The notes below the pieces were generated by a model. That model made no database searches, was not told the origin of the DNA, and saw only the letters and a list, made by a program, of their open reading frames with translations. A stretch of DNA of 64,000 nucleotides, from the NCBI GenBank assembly GCA_964036045.1, contig OZ038382.1:151230961-151294960 (forward strand), written 5' to 3'. Both the position numbers and the translations under genes were made by a program. Below are positions 1 to 11,909 of the stretch, one piece after another (position 1 is the first letter of the stretch; each line of letters starts with the position of its first letter). The stretch comes from Eutreptiella sp. 'Long Island Sound 2002'. Taxonomy: Eukaryota > Euglenozoa > Euglenophyceae > Eutreptiales > Eutreptiaceae.

Positions 1-3
1 TGC

Positions 4-20
4 GTGCGCACTGCGTGCAT
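4..20. repeat. 17-bp direct repeat, copy 1 of 2
   Basis: GTGCGCACTGCGTGCAT occurs here and again exactly at 683-699. The two copies flank the small minus-strand ORF at 135-557, so they may mark the edges of an inserted or duplicated unit. No longer terminal repeats are visible around them. Confidence 0.5.
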
Positions 21-134
21 ACTGCGCACGCAAAGGCTGAGATACTCACCCAAGAATACCTGTCACCTGTCTAGTAGCACAGCGAAGCAGCAAAGCCCAC
101 ATGAGAACAATGAAACTGCCTTCAAACTTGGTAA

Positions 135-557
135 TCAACTGTCGTTATGAACAAGCCACTCAGCCTTGTAAAGTACAACTATGTCCTTGAACTCCGCTGG
201 TCGCGGGACCTCGCCGACTTCTCCAGCCCTCAGCCTGACATAGGCTTTCAAGTTAGACACGATAAGTCTCATCCACTGCGGCTGGGGTCGTTCGAGGGCC
301 TTGTTCAACTCCGGCACGGACAGGGGAGGGAGGGTCGGACCTTCCTTGACTGATGCCCTAGCCAGCTGCTCGCGTAGCTGCTGAATTTCTCTGGCTTGTT
401 CAGCAATCCTCTCCTCTGCTGAGGCATGAGGCTGATGGGAGTCGGAAGGTGGTTGCATGTCATGCCCGTCCATGGCACTCATTGAAAACAAATTGACAGA
501 AAAACTGCCCAAGTAGGGAGGTGCAGGTGGTTGAAATTGGGCAAAAATGGTTGACAA
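135..557 (-). CDS. Small coiled-coil hypothetical protein or gag-like ORF
   Basis: This is a 140-codon open frame with an ATG at 557 and a TGA at 135-137. I do not recognise the family. Residues about 1-45 are Pro/Ser/His-rich and disordered. Residues about 46-70 (ERIAEQAREIQQLREQLA) form a short coiled-coil heptad pattern. The rest (ELNKALERPQPQWMRLIVSN and onward) is a mixed helical segment with natural-looking composition, unlike most chance frames nearby. It could be a single-exon small gene, a terminal exon, or the gag/ORF1 fragment of a retroelement; the short coiled coil and the 17-bp repeats on either side lean slightly to the last. No promoter or polyadenylation signal was identified. 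Confidence 0.4.
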   Translation of the reverse strand: MSTIFAQFQPPAPPYLGSFSVNLFSMSAMDGHDMQPPSDSHQPHASAEERIAEQAREIQQLREQLARASVKEGPTLPPLSVPELNKALERPQPQWMRLIVSNLKAYVRLRAGEVGEVPRPAEFKDIVVLYKAEWLVHNDS

Positions 558-3500
558 TTCAAATATGCCACATCCTAAATGCTTAGGAAGCTAAAAGAAA
601 CCCTGGTACGGAACCAAAAACTTGTGAAAATGGGCCGAAACTAGGGTTCGAGTATTTGCCGACATCCAAAACTCCGCACTGTGTGCGCACTGCGTGCATG
701 GCATTCCCAAAGTACAGTTCATGAAAGAGCAAAAACTGGGGCAAAATCCCATGGCATTAATGTTGACCCTGTTCAGGGTAAACATTGGTGGCCCTCAGTG
801 CCAAAGGGGTTAGCATTGACCATCTTTTTATATAAAGCTGATATGAACGAAAGCCGGACATTCTAGCCAAAACCTTTTGCATGCTTCTCCATCGAAAACA
901 AACAGAGAAACAGTTGTGGCACTGTTCCAAAAAGAGTGCCATTAAATTACCTTGCTTTCCTCTTTGGCTGCAGTAAAGGGGTCCAAGAAAATTTGAGCCT
1001 TCTCCCTAAGCATGCAATGTGCTCGCCCATGAAGCACCTGCGGCACACAAAGGCAGTGGCACGTTTCTAGGAAAACTTGCAACTGCTACTGCATGCAACC
1101 ACCTGGACAAAATTTGCTGGAAACCAGTTGCAGAGACACTTCATGAAACCTCCTCGCCAAGGCTCTGTCCCGCATGCTGTCATTCCTATGCAGATCTTCG
1201 ACGCGCATGGTTGGCTGTCTTCGCCAAATGAGGCCAATGTAACAGGCACAGACACAGCTCTGAACACTGATGGAAAAGCTCGGGCTCCTCACGAGTTGGC
1301 CAAAACTGACACCACCACCATACCCCTGGCTATCGCTTGCTCACTACAAAAGTTGGTGCAGAAGGGAATCCTCAAAAACAACCGACAAATTTCTTCGTGA
1401 GAGTGGCCCAAATCCTGCTGCAAGGGGCCATGAATCATTTCATTTGCTGCGCAAAGAGCAAGGTTCAATCGACCAGCAAACCATGCCTTTGTGTTCAACC
1501 TCTGTCTGTCCCAACAACAGGGTCAGCTTGGCTTCCTCCATTCCAAATGCAGGGGCAGGAGGCAGCGCATTTGCAGGGAGTGTTCGTGTCGCGGGTGAGA
1601 AAATGTTCATCTGTGGCAAAGTTGTACCGGAAGTGATTGTAAAGTAAAATCAGGCAATTAACAGACCAACTCCTGAAGCCAGGGACAAAATGAGGAATAA
1701 TTCATGTTACAGAGTCAGCTTTTCTTATACCATGCTCACTGGAATGGGGGATATTCAATGGCACCTCATAGGAGCATCAGTCGCTAAGGAGGGTGGCTTC
1801 TCCCAAAAATTGTCGACTAACAAGTTGTTTAATGCGACATCATTGTCTTAGAAGTATCACAAAATGCAGGCCTCAGGTTCCTGAGCCGTGTCAGCATGTT
1901 TGTTCAACGTGACACACATCTTGCAATTAAATCAACCTTCGTGCATCTTTCGTCTGGAATGCACCTTTGCAGCCGTACTGGAAAGAATCCACATACTGCT
2001 ATGCAAACTCTTCACCATGTATCTGTGTCTGTTTGGGGGCGTTTTCGCATAGTGCGGGCACAGAGCACGCAGCGCCAATTATTACGCTGTTTATCCCGGG
2101 AACACCCCTGAAAACCACCCACCGACAGAATCATGAATGATCAATTCGAAACAGCATGGGCTGCAGAATTCAGGACCCTGGGACCCGCGGCAGGCATCAG
2201 ACTAAAAAAACATTCCTGGTGTACCAGCAGGGGCTGTAGGGTGCAGAATTCAGGACCCTGGGACCCGTGGCTACCGGTGATGGAAAAAAGCCGACATTTT
2301 TGGCACAGTACAGGCACAGCGCGGGCACAGCGCACAGTGCGCCCCCTTTACTTAATTTTGGTTGGATTGGATTAGCAAAAGAAGACCTTTGGAAGCAGGT
2401 TCGTCCTTACTAGTGCTCTAGCTATCATTGCTTGTAGTTTCTAATCTTCTGTTCTCTTACCTCAGTAGGCAGCACTGCCATGCTGTGCAGGCAAGCATTG
2501 TTGAACAGCAGGCAGACATTCACAAATAAGGAACCCGGGGAAGACGCCTGCCTGTGTAGTGCACTGGCACATACAGCCCTTAGAGGACTAAACATGCTGG
2601 GCTGCCGGCAAGTGGTGCGTACATCAAAAAGGACGGAAATCTGGTTATGCAGCAACACTGCACTGGTGGTGCACAAGAACAGATTGGCCTCTGCTACAAA
2701 CAGCGAAACGCACAGTGGGAAGAAAAAAGACGGCATCTCCCTTTCAGCACTCCATTACACATCAGCCCCCGATCCCAACAGCAGTGTTGCTTGATAATAC
2801 TGTCAACCCCATGGATTTGAGGAATCCCGGTTCAACGTAACTCCATTTTTTAAAACGAAAGCTCCCATCCCGGAAGTGTTACCGGAAGGACTCTTGCACC
2901 AGAAACGTGCACACGCATCAGGTGACATGAAGGGCAATCAGACAGCCCGCGCAACTCTGTAACTTTCGCAAAAAGGAATAAAAACACCCGGAAACATGCC
3001 CACCCAGTTAGCCATTCACACACACGCGCGCACACACACATCATATGTGTACCACATGCCGTGCATGCACATGTGCACCTTGGGAAGCAATTCTTTCCAA
3101 GGTGCCTTCGAGCCTTCCAGAGTTTCAGCCCCATTTTGAGGTTCTCTGGCCCAACGAAACGATACTGGGACCGAAATCGGTTCCCCAGGGGCACTCTTTA
3201 AGGGCGGGGGGGGGGGGGGGGGGATCCAGATAGCGTGGCCCCTGCACTCCTAGACTAAAAACAAAACCTCCCAAAACGTCATGTAGCCCATATTCTAGAT
3301 GATGTTGATATCACAACATCTTGAATGAGTTTCACGACTCTTTGCAGACACAATAATTTCTTCGTGTGTTGACATTGCCAGAACTCAGCCTGAGAGTGCC
3401 CCACAATGGGAAAATGGTGCATGCTCCTTCAGCCCGCACTTGCACTGCTGGTTTTGGAAACCAGGGTAGAGGGCAGTATGGTCCTGATATCCAAACTACA

Positions 3501-6500
3501 AATTTGCGTTGGGCATCCCCAATAATGACCTCATCAGAGGCCTTGCAGAACTCTGCACCTGTGGTGTGCAGGTGATATCTCGAAGGACCTGTTGAGCATA
3601 CAGGCCCCTTAGGGGTTTATACCTGATTGATACAGTCTGGACTCATGCCACCAAAATGACACAACCAACAGGAACAACCAGGAGGTCGTCCTATATCCGT
3701 TGACAACCCTTCTGCATGGTGCCTCTTTATCGAAACTGTGCTTGGATGACACATTACTCAGCCAAAGCAGATATTGCCATGCCACAAGAAAGTTGCACAT
3801 GGACATCACTCACACCCCCTATCACTTCGCAGTTAAACAGGGCTACACAATGGCACTCGGAAAAAATGGGTATTTTGCAGCGAATCGAATCTGAATATTC
3901 TCTATGCAGTCTTACCCTATCTTATATACGCCGATGCCTCCCCACAGCTATTGGCCACCAAGTCTCAGATGGTCAGCTTAAGCTGATTATCAACTGCTGA
4001 TTTGCTGAACGCTCCAATCAATGTGCCCCTTCTTGTGCACAGTGCAGGCATAGCACCCCATACTAGTACTTCACTTGCACCAGTATGCCACACAGCAAGT
4101 ACGTGGCCTCTTCTTACCTTCTCCTTCTCCAGACCTTTGCTTGTCTGTGGGCATTGATGCCCTTTTTTTGTTCCCTTTTCACCCTAAATGACATTTCATC
4201 TTCCCATTGATTTGTACAGATCGGAATGGTTGCCCATAACATTTGCATGTGCACATCTTGCTTGGGGGGGGGGGGGGGGGTGCCTTTCGCAAAGGAAATC
4301 AGCACTTTGCTCTAACCACCTTTGTAGCATATGCATGCAGGGCTTGGTTGCTTTGCAGGCGCACCATGCCATTGCCGGGCTGGGAACCTTGAAGGTGTGA
4401 CACGGGGTTTGGCCATCGAGGTGGACAAGCAATGGCCTGAAAACTGGGGCAAATTTCTGGCCTTTTCATGGTGTCTTGCGGAGAGGGGGGCTCAACCTAA
4501 AAACTGACAGCAAGGAATGCTGGGTGAGCACCTGCACCTGCAGTCTTGCAAACTGTCAATGGAACACTGTTAACTGGAGCAAAATTTTCCAAAAAGTGGG
4601 TGTGGACGTCCTGTGGCGACAGCAGCCACAGCTGCAATTTGTCTCCAGCACCACTGCAACTGGGCTGTGAGCTCGCTGCACCACCACACACAAATACACG
4701 GCCCTTCAAACACTGTTCAGTGCACATTGTGAATTTGAGGGTTTCCTAGCTGAAACAAGAACAACCAATCCGTGACAGCCCACAACCATCACTGACAACA
4801 TGCCAACCACACCTTCCACAACACATGAGCCTGAGGGGATGCAACTGCAGTGGTTGCAGGTGTGTGGTGCTCAACACTGCTCACCACATGAGAGAATCAG
4901 CATTTTGGAAGTAGGCAGGTCACAGCAACTGGCGTTGGCCAAGATTAGTCCAACAGATATCTGCTTTACGTTGTCCAGGTTCACGATATATATGAACCAC
5001 ACACAAAACACTGACATCTTTTCGTCCGCCGAAAAATTGACGGGAAAAAATCTTTACCCATGGCTTCATCACAAAATCCTGCAGAGTCCTACCAGAGCCC
5101 TTCCGAGCTTCTGGGCCACCACTGCTTGAACGTGAAAATAAACATGTTCAGCAGGCGGGGGCACTCCTAGCCCTGGTGCTTGTGTGTGACAGCACGTCCT
5201 AACGTCACAACCCCTTCCATGTCCTGGAAATAAGACTAGATTACAATGACTGGCTTCACTCCCCATCCCAATTCAGCATCACCAGTCAAACAATCGACCA
5301 CAGCCCCGAAAGGCGACACACCCCAAACAAATGACAGACGGCGTGCCAGCTGCCATTCGCTTGAAATAAACTTCATCTTACAACCAGCTTCTCCATATCA
5401 CAGGGCTTGGGCGCTGGAAGACCTTAGATGGTTTCTCCAACTGCATTCACTGTAGCCCAATCCCCAAAGGTGATCCACCAAGTGTCAACCAAAGCGAAAC
5501 ATCTTTGGGGCTGGACTCCTGGTCCCAATTATCAGCATCAGCAACTTCATTTCATTTCATTGGATTTCCTTTTGCCCATGGTGGCCAAACATGGGGCATT
5601 TTTTTTCATGAACCAATATGTTTACAGAGGAAAGAGGTAAACGGCGAAAATCTATCCAAATTCTGCTTTTTCAACCCTGTTGTCCCAAATATGCCTTCTA
5701 TTCTACCAAAAACTCAACGCTTTCTGCCGCTGATGCAATGAGGTGATTGCAACACCAATGATTGGATGACACTCTGGGGCTGAACAAAATACAAACGTCT
5801 TCCTGTCCTCTGGGACACCATCCGTGAGCTGGTTCGGTACGAAGGGGGGGGGGGGGCGACGCAAGCCCAGAGGGCACAGGAAAACACGATCCGATTTGGT
5901 GCAATTTGGGCCCAAGAGAGGGCAACGCAGGAAATTATTGGACTGGAGGAGGATGGACAGGTCTGGGTCCACTTCTGCAGTCATTGCTCTCTGGCAAGGA
6001 ACAAATTTCTGAGGTGAATGCAACGCGAATCCATGCACCTCAGCCAGACCGGCACTTTCATTCACAGATCCAGGCATCAAATACCAGCAGACCAATAGCA
6101 TTTGCAGCCGTGCAAAAGCACGCCATTCATGCCGCAGTGTAAGAGTCAGCCACACTAACCTATGAACCAAAACATGTAATCGGCTACCCCGTCTTCGAGT
6201 CAAATACACTGGCCTGGGGACACGGAGGGCCGAATGAAAACGGGAACAGATCACTCGACTTGGCAGCTTTGCCGAAACCGTTTCTGCCCCTCATGCACTT
6301 GAGTAAAAAAAGCAACAGGCAAAAATCCCCACACTCTCATGGACCAGCGGAGCCAACTTCGGTAATTTTGGCTTTCTGGTGCCAGAACCCAAACACAATG
6401 ACCAGACATTCAACATCAGTGACGGTTGGCTGCACTCACTTGTCTAGTGTTGCGGCCTACAATTCTACAGAAATTTCAGTTTCTGACGTGGCTTCCACTG

Positions 6501-6767
6501 TTTTTACTCCACCCCCACACCCCTGATGTGATCCCAGGCCCCATGGGTCACTATATCACAAATCCAAAGGAAGGGCCGATTTGAGGTATTGTGGGTAGTG
6601 TTCAATGAGAACTAATCGTCAGAGCAGCTGCACCTGATGATAAACAATCTACAATTGAAGCAAGTCCAATATGCCAACCCGCTGGCATGTGCAACAAGAT
6701 GCATCAAACAAGCGGCGAGCCGAAAAGCATGTGGATAGCAGGCACAGCTTACAGCTCTAGGTGTCCG
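558..6767. other. Gene-poor spacer with scattered simple repeats
   Basis: I see no coding exon that I can support on either strand in these 6.2 kb. It holds long G-runs on the plus strand (about 3207-3222, 4264-4280, 5845-5856), a CA/CG-rich dinucleotide patch at about 3016-3040, and a 25-bp sequence containing GAATTCAGGACCCTGGGACC repeated at 2163-2187 and 2243-2267 (80-bp spacing). The open frames are short and show no family motif. Confidence 0.5.
2163..2267. repeat. 25-bp direct repeat pair, 80-bp period
   Basis: A 25-bp sequence with core GAATTCAGGACCCTGGGACC is found at 2163-2187 and 2243-2267. The intervening 55 bases are not obviously repeated. Confidence 0.6.
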
Positions 6768-6986
6768 CTAAGACACACAGAACTCATGCTTGATAGCTTG
6801 GAGTTTTGCAAGAAGAACCGTGGATGGAGGGCGCCTGTTGGGGTCACTTTCCCAGCACTCTCGGATCAAATGCCGCATTCCTCGTGGGCATTTGTGGCTC
6901 AGTGCAGGCCGCATGCCCTCCATCGTGAGCATTGTAGCAATCTTATCCCAATCACCGCGGTTTAGGTCCTCTCTCTTGAAGTCAAC
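6768..6986 (-). CDS. Protein kinase, C-terminal exon (subdomains X-XI)
   Basis: This is the last exon of the minus-strand kinase gene. It opens after a pyrimidine-rich acceptor (TGTATTCAG at about 6987-6995) in phase 0 and ends at a TAG (6768-6770). The product contains GMRPALSHKCPRGM followed by LIRECWESDPNRRP, the subdomain XI signature of tyrosine-kinase-like (TKL) kinases with its invariant Arg, then a short helical tail. The nearest upstream kinase exon ends at 31859 in phase 0 at ...YPFTKE, and joining the two gives an ordinary subdomain IX-X-XI run. If that join is right, the intron is about 24.9 kb and contains a LINE and at least three other elements. A TGTAA (minus strand, 6749-6753) lies 15 nt past the stop and could be an algal-type polyadenylation signal, but that is weak. 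Alternatively this is an orphan exon of a second kinase copy. Confidence 0.75.
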   Translation of the reverse strand, partial: VDFKREDLNRGDWDKIATMLTMEGMRPALSHKCPRGMRHLIRECWESDPNRRPPSTVLLAKLQAIKHEFCVS

Positions 6987-7218
6987 CTGAATACAGAGGC
7001 ATGGAAATGTGGACGGCAGGGTGCAAACAGAGAGAGGCGGGGTTAAGGATTGCGGCAACGGGTCTTGATGTAGGAAAGAAACAACGGAGTCAGATATCAA
7101 CGCCCATAGTGGCACTGTTCCCTCTGGGTCTGACAACAAAATTGTGGTGCCAACAGGTGTCGCAAGAGCCGTAAAAGATTCGGGCTACAATGTCCACCAC
7201 TGTGTGGTGTGAAGTGGC

Positions 7219-7461
7219 TTAATTCAAAATGACACACTGCGCTGTAGGGGTGAGGAGGAGGAGGAGGAGGAGGAGGAGGAGCGCCTGCCGCGGTCCCACG
7301 GACGATGGGCCTTGGCGTCGTCCCCCGGGGGTCCCGCGCAGACCAGCCAGGGGAGTCCTCCGTCTTACCTCCGCAAGAGCAAGACGGATCTCGCCGCACA
7401 CCTGAGAACGCTCTTCCCAGAAGGCCTTCTGGGTCTCAGCGTCGGTGAGCGGCAACGCCAC
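7219..7461 (-). pseudogene. Unknown element ORF, distal fragment
   Basis: An 80-codon frame containing DAETQKAFWEERSQVCGEIR and a following Leu/Arg-rich helix has credible coding composition. It ends in a poly-leucine run that is simply the (GGA)n microsatellite at 7252-7281 read in reverse. It may continue the ORF at 7669-8247 through frameshifts. I do not recognise the family. Confidence 0.35.
7252..7281. repeat. (GGA)n trinucleotide microsatellite
   Basis: Roughly ten uninterrupted GAG/GGA units mark the left edge of the GC-rich element. Confidence 0.9.
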
Positions 7462-7668
7462 GGTCCGATCTGCCTCCAGGTCCCTGTCACAAGTCGTCTG
7501 GCAGTCCTGGATCCACCCGAGTCAGCGTCCCAGAATCGGTCAGCGCGAAAGTCGTGGGTCTCCCTGGGGCATCACCCCGGACTTAGAACACCGCCAGACA
7601 GGGAGCGCAGTTTGGCCCGACAATGCGCTGTGCCGGAACGGTCCGGGCGCGTGAGTTCGAGGACGTGA

Positions 7669-8247
7669 TCACGAACGTAGATAGGGCCATGGGGAGGGCC
7701 GACCCATCGCCACCTGCACGTCCTTGAAGATCGTGCGGGGGCCTTGGGAGGCCGCATTGAGGATGGCCAAGAAGGCTGAATGCAAGGCGGCACACCAAGA
7801 GGGGATCACATCTCCACAGAGGCCAGCCTCCAGGCTCCGTCCGTCGCCACCGTGATGGATGGCCCAAAGGCGGCGCCGGTCTGGGAAATGGGGGGCAAGC
7901 CCGTGCCGGCCCAGGCTGTCCAAGATGATCACGTCGTGGGCTTCCAGGTCAACTTCTTGCCGTATGCTGGGCGGCATTCGGTTGCTCTTGAGGTGCACAT
8001 ACCGGACCCGGTAAGGACTTCGCTTGCTCCGGGCGGCGATGGTGGACTTCACCGCGGGGGCTAGGAGGAGGTCTCCTGACAGCCATAGGCCTAGGATGAC
8101 GTCCCAGGCTGGCCACCTGGATGACCCAGGTGTCGGGGTCCAGTTGGTAACGTGGTACCACTCTGGCGGAGGGCTGTTGGCGAGGGACTGGTTCACGGGG
8201 TCCCCCGTTAGGGGGGAGAGGTGGTCGGCAAGAGGTAGGATGGGCAC
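7669..8247 (-). CDS. Hypothetical protein of GC-rich element
   Basis: This is a 192-codon frame (ATG at 8247, stop at 7669) and the longest minus-strand frame of the GC-rich element. The product begins hydrophobic and Pro-rich (MPILPLADHLSPL), has a basic centre (KSTIAARSKRSPYRVRYVHL) and a segment EAHDVIILDSLGRHG that could form a beta strand and loop. No catalytic motif was recognised. It is divergent from the plus-strand ORF starting near 8546, so any promoter for both would lie at about 8250-8400. Opposite-strand frames here are shorter and arginine-heavy, which favours the minus strand as coding. It could be an accessory ORF of the element or a captured host exon. Confidence 0.4.
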   Translation of the reverse strand: MPILPLADHLSPLTGDPVNQSLANSPPPEWYHVTNWTPTPGSSRWPAWDVILGLWLSGDLLLAPAVKSTIAARSKRSPYRVRYVHLKSNRMPPSIRQEVDLEAHDVIILDSLGRHGLAPHFPDRRRLWAIHHGGDGRSLEAGLCGDVIPSWCAALHSAFLAILNAASQGPRTIFKDVQVAMGRPSPWPYLRS

Positions 8248-8545
8248 CGCATGCCGTTTGTGCAGGAGGACGGTGGTGAGTATCCGAAAAAGACCCTTAG
8301 CTTCTCAGCGAGGCGGAGCTAACGGGAACCAGCTAGCATCGGCGTTCCACTCGCGGTGCTAGTCGTGCGGCCAGCAAGGGCTGGGTCACAGGTGCTCCTC
8401 CTCCTCCCCCGAGTTTGGACAGGTAGCTGGGGGGTGCACCATCGTCCTCCTGCAAGCTGGCATCCAAGACACGGCCAGCCCCCCTCCCCTCACTTCGCCC
8501 AGCCACGCGCCCTACCTCGCCAAGGGCCAGCCTGCCCCCAGCGCA

Positions 8546-11014
8546 GTGGGGACCCTGTTTGCATCAGCTGCATTCACCCCGGCATCCGCGCTATACCGCT
8601 CCCAAGACGAACCCGCTCCTGCCAGCTCTGATCTATCGCCCACGTCGCTGCTACCCGAGCCGCCGAGACTTTCCTTCACCATCCCCGAGCCCGCCTCGCA
8701 GATCAAGCCATCTGCCACTGACCGCACGCCGCCAGAGTCACCTGCCCCCGCCGCCGGGTCGGCCCCCCCTAGCCCCTCACAGTCAGGGGAGCCCTTTGTC
8801 CCGAACCTGGACGTGTCAACCTACTCCACCGACTATACCCAGTTGAGGGACCGGTATGAGGCCCAGCAGCAGGTGCTGCACGTTGCACAAGAGGACTTGG
8901 AGTCCCTCAAGCGTGACCTAGACATGATCCGTACTGAACGGGACAACGCCCTGCAGCAAGTCCAACGTTCCGCCGCTGCACAGCGGCAGGCCGAGGCCGT
9001 TAAGCTACACAGCTTCATCCGGTCCTTGCCCCCCCTCCTGTCCATTGCCACTAGGCTCCGCGGCCTCCAGTCCACGCCACCTTCGTTCGCCAACGCCATG
9101 CGCAGTGCGGTGCCGGCCTCGTTCGAGCTCCCTCCCCACAGTTCCTGGCCCTCGTGCCCGTCATCCTCGCCACTGCAACTGCTGTCCTCACCTCGCCCCA
9201 ATGCCGGACCTTGATGACCTGGCTGGTGTGCTCAGGCAGGCTGTGGCTGTGGCTAGCCCCGTTGCTATCCCAGAGACCCCCATGGAAACGCCCAACATTT
9301 CCTTTGCCGTCCCGGCTCCGGTTCCCAAACCCCGGGCGGCTGCCCCGCTCCGGGCCCCAGGTGCTCCTCTCCGGCCACCGTCGCCTACGCCCTCCTCCAC
9401 TGACGCCGCGCTGGCCTCCCTTCTGGAGTGGATCCCCACGATCCCACGGGGATGCAAAGACGAAGTTGCCCACGCCTTCCACCTCCTGCTGTTCCGCCAC
9501 TACGGCGCGAACGTGAGCTCCCTCCCGCAATCCCCGATTCGGGATCAATGGACCGCAACCACGCGCCGAGCCTGCCCGGCATCGTAGACGTCCTGCGCAC
9601 CTTCCTCGCCAGCCCTCCCCCATTCCAGCAAATTGTGGACAGCCCAGCCGCCTCACCGGCCGAAGCCGCAGCCGCCAACCAGGCAGAGGGCGCGGCCAAG
9701 AAGAAGGGGTACACGCCCCAGAAAGTGGACCCCCGGGTCTTCTCCAAGGCGCTCTGGACGGGGTGGCAGGAGGTGGACGACCCCCCGGCGGGGGAGGTGG
9801 ACGCGGGGTTGCTGGGAGGCATCTTCCCCGACAACTTCAGTGCCGGGCTCTTGTCCATCTCGGACGCGCAGCTCAACCACACGGCGAAGTTCACCATCGT
9901 TGGCGTCAAGCCCGTCGACTACGACAAGGGCATGAAGCTGACCCGGCACCACATCGCCCGAGGCTGGAAGATCTCCTGGGCGGAGTCCAAGAAGCAGCCC
10001 TACACCCCATGGGCCCTCGAGCCCGACAGGGAATACCCCGCCCGCAAAGCCCACCGTGGAGGACGAGAACAGAAGCACCAACGCAAGCAGGACCCGGCGG
10101 AGGAAGTGGACCTCATGGCGGCCTCGGACTCAGACGGAGAACCGGAGGCCAAGCACAAGCGGCGGTACAGCCCGCGCCGCTCGGACCGGTCCCCTTCCCG
10201 CCGCCGCAGCCCTGGGTATCGGCGCAATAGCCCGCCGCCGAGGCGTCGCACTGCCTACCGCGACGAGCGGTTGGACCCCCGTGAACACCCAGGCCGCCAC
10301 GATCGCCACGCTGCAACCCCCCTCCTGCCCTACCCGCACTCGGGGGACCAGCACGACCCCTGGGTTGCCATGGCGCACAACCCCTACGCTCCCCTGCCCT
10401 GGAGCCCCCCCAGCCGACCCGCACCGCTACCAGCCGTACTTCGGACGTCATCCGAGGGACCGCTAGAGAAGGAGCTAGCGGGGCGCAATGAGGACATCCC
10501 AGACGCCGTCTCGTAGCTCCGCCACTCCCACCTCGATGGCGTCCTCCGGCTCATGGACCTGCACCTGGGTGCATACACCCCCAGCTCCCCCCAACTCCCC
10601 CCCCCCAGAGAATGGGGCTTGGTGCCCATGGCAGCCCCTGGTACAGCCCAGTTCATCCCACCTCCTTACGCCCTCCACATGTGCCTGCACCTGCCAGCGG
10701 GGGTACACTACTACCGCGCGTGCGGCGGAGCAGACTCATGGCCCCGCGACACCGTGTCGCTTGTGGGCGCCGTGCACTGCGTACAAGTGTCTGGATCTCA
10801 ACAGATACAATTCTGTCGCAAAGGCATGCCGCCCGTTTCCCTCATCCTACCCGAGCACCATCATGTTGTCCTCCGGCCGTCCTTACACAACCGCGTCTCT
10901 ATCGCGGCCACCGGCCTCACCCGTACCAGTCTCCTGGTGCTGCCGATTGCAAAGGATACATCACGGCCCAAGAAGGACGGCGGGAACCGGACGACTCAAT
11001 GCAAGGAGACCTAA
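8546..11014 (+). pseudogene. Gag-like coiled-coil protein of GC-rich element, frameshifted
   Basis: The coding signal runs through three frames. Residues from 8546 to about 9120 are a Pro/Ser-rich disordered N-terminus followed by a clear coiled coil (YEAQQQVLHVAQEDLESLKR). A shifted frame covers about 9200-9540 and includes DAALASLLEWIPTIPRGCKD. The first frame then resumes and reads to 11014 with one in-frame TAG at 10514-10516. The last part has an Ala/Lys linker, a globular-looking block (VFSKALWTGWQEVDD to KISWAESKKQPYTPW), an Arg/Ser-rich tail like RS-domain or gag nucleic-acid-binding tails, and after the TAG a further block (HLDGVLRLMDLHLGAYTP). Order and composition resemble ORF1/gag proteins, but no zinc knuckle is present. 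The breaks indicate an inactive copy. Confidence 0.45.
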
Positions 11015-11039
11015 TCCGCGCATGCCGCGCTATGGCCGG

Positions 11040-11909
11040 CGGCCACCCTCCCCCCACGACCTCTACTCCCACATCACCGGCACCTGGCTCGACGCCCTAT
11101 TGGACCAGGTTGACGCAACCGCAGGACGGTCCGCTGACGGCTGCCCGGCTATGGTGGGGTGGCTCAGCCCCCTACAGGAACCCCGCGTCTGCTTCTCCCA
11201 TGCAGGCCTCCAAGTCCACGACGCCCTCCCCCACGCGCGGCGCGCCCTGCTCATATCCCACCACACCTATGCCAAGACCCCCCCTCCTCAACGCCACCCT
11301 GCCCTCAATGAGTACGCCGTCGCTGTCAGTCATGGACTCCTCACGTCGGGGGACCACCTCACGGTCACTGGCATTCGCCTTTCCTTGTTCCCCCCCAGGG
11401 ACACACCTTGCCCCCTCTGTCTCCTGCCTGCCCCTGGCGACCACGTCCTTTCTTGCCCGGTCGACCCGCTCCTTGGCGCCCACTACCATCGGTGGCTCGC
11501 GGCCCGACTCTCCCAGAGGTGTTACGCCTGGCGCCACTGTGCGCCCACTTCCTAGGGAGTCCTCATCCTCTCGGGCGACGAGCCCTTTCTACTGGCCGTG
11601 GATGGCTCCCCGGTCCACGGCACCCTCATCACCTACACCATCGGGCGTCTTGGGGCCATCTCCCCGCCGCACAGAGATGCCCTTCAACACAGGGGCCTAC
11701 GTCCTGCGAACCTCCGTCGCCTCCTCTGCGATGTCAAGTATAGGAGCATGCCCTTAGGCCTTCAGGCTCACACTCCCCCGCTCACCCTGCCTATAGGCAC
11801 CCCAACCCGAGCCTGTCAGGTGGTAGTCAAGTGGGACTACATGTTCAGCACACACAGTCCTAGTCTCAACTTAGTCACCCCGGAATCAAATTGGCAGTTT
11901 CTCCCATAG
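11040..11909 (+). pseudogene. 3' ORF of GC-rich element with CPLC...HVLSCP zinc-like motif
   Basis: One frame runs across these 870 bases with a single in-frame TAG near 11553. The product includes DALPHARRALLISHHTYAK and then CPLCLLPAPGDHVLSCP, a Cys-x2-Cys...His-x3-Cys arrangement like the zinc motif found after reverse transcriptases in many non-LTR elements. No reverse transcriptase precedes it here. After the TAG come LLAVDGSPVHGTLITYTIG and NLRRLLCDVKYRSM. The best reading is the 3' end of a degraded retroelement whose central part is deleted; this is inference. Confidence 0.4.

Larger units (their letters stand above)
7219..11909. mobile_element. GC-rich element with divergent degraded ORFs
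   Basis: Base composition rises abruptly at about 7.25 kb and falls again at about 11.8 kb, unlike the AT-richer sequence on both sides. Coding-like frames point outward from about 8.3 kb: minus-strand frames at 7219-8247 and plus-strand frames from 8546 to 11909, both broken by frameshifts and stops. No reverse transcriptase, integrase or DDE motif was recognised and no terminal repeats were found, so the class is unknown. It lies inside the putative giant last intron of the kinase gene. Confidence 0.5.

Noticed and set aside
10612-11757. 381-codon plus-strand ORF
   Set aside because: Its product is Ser/Pro/Arg-rich low complexity; the neighbouring frame with CPLC...HVLSCP is the likely coding one.
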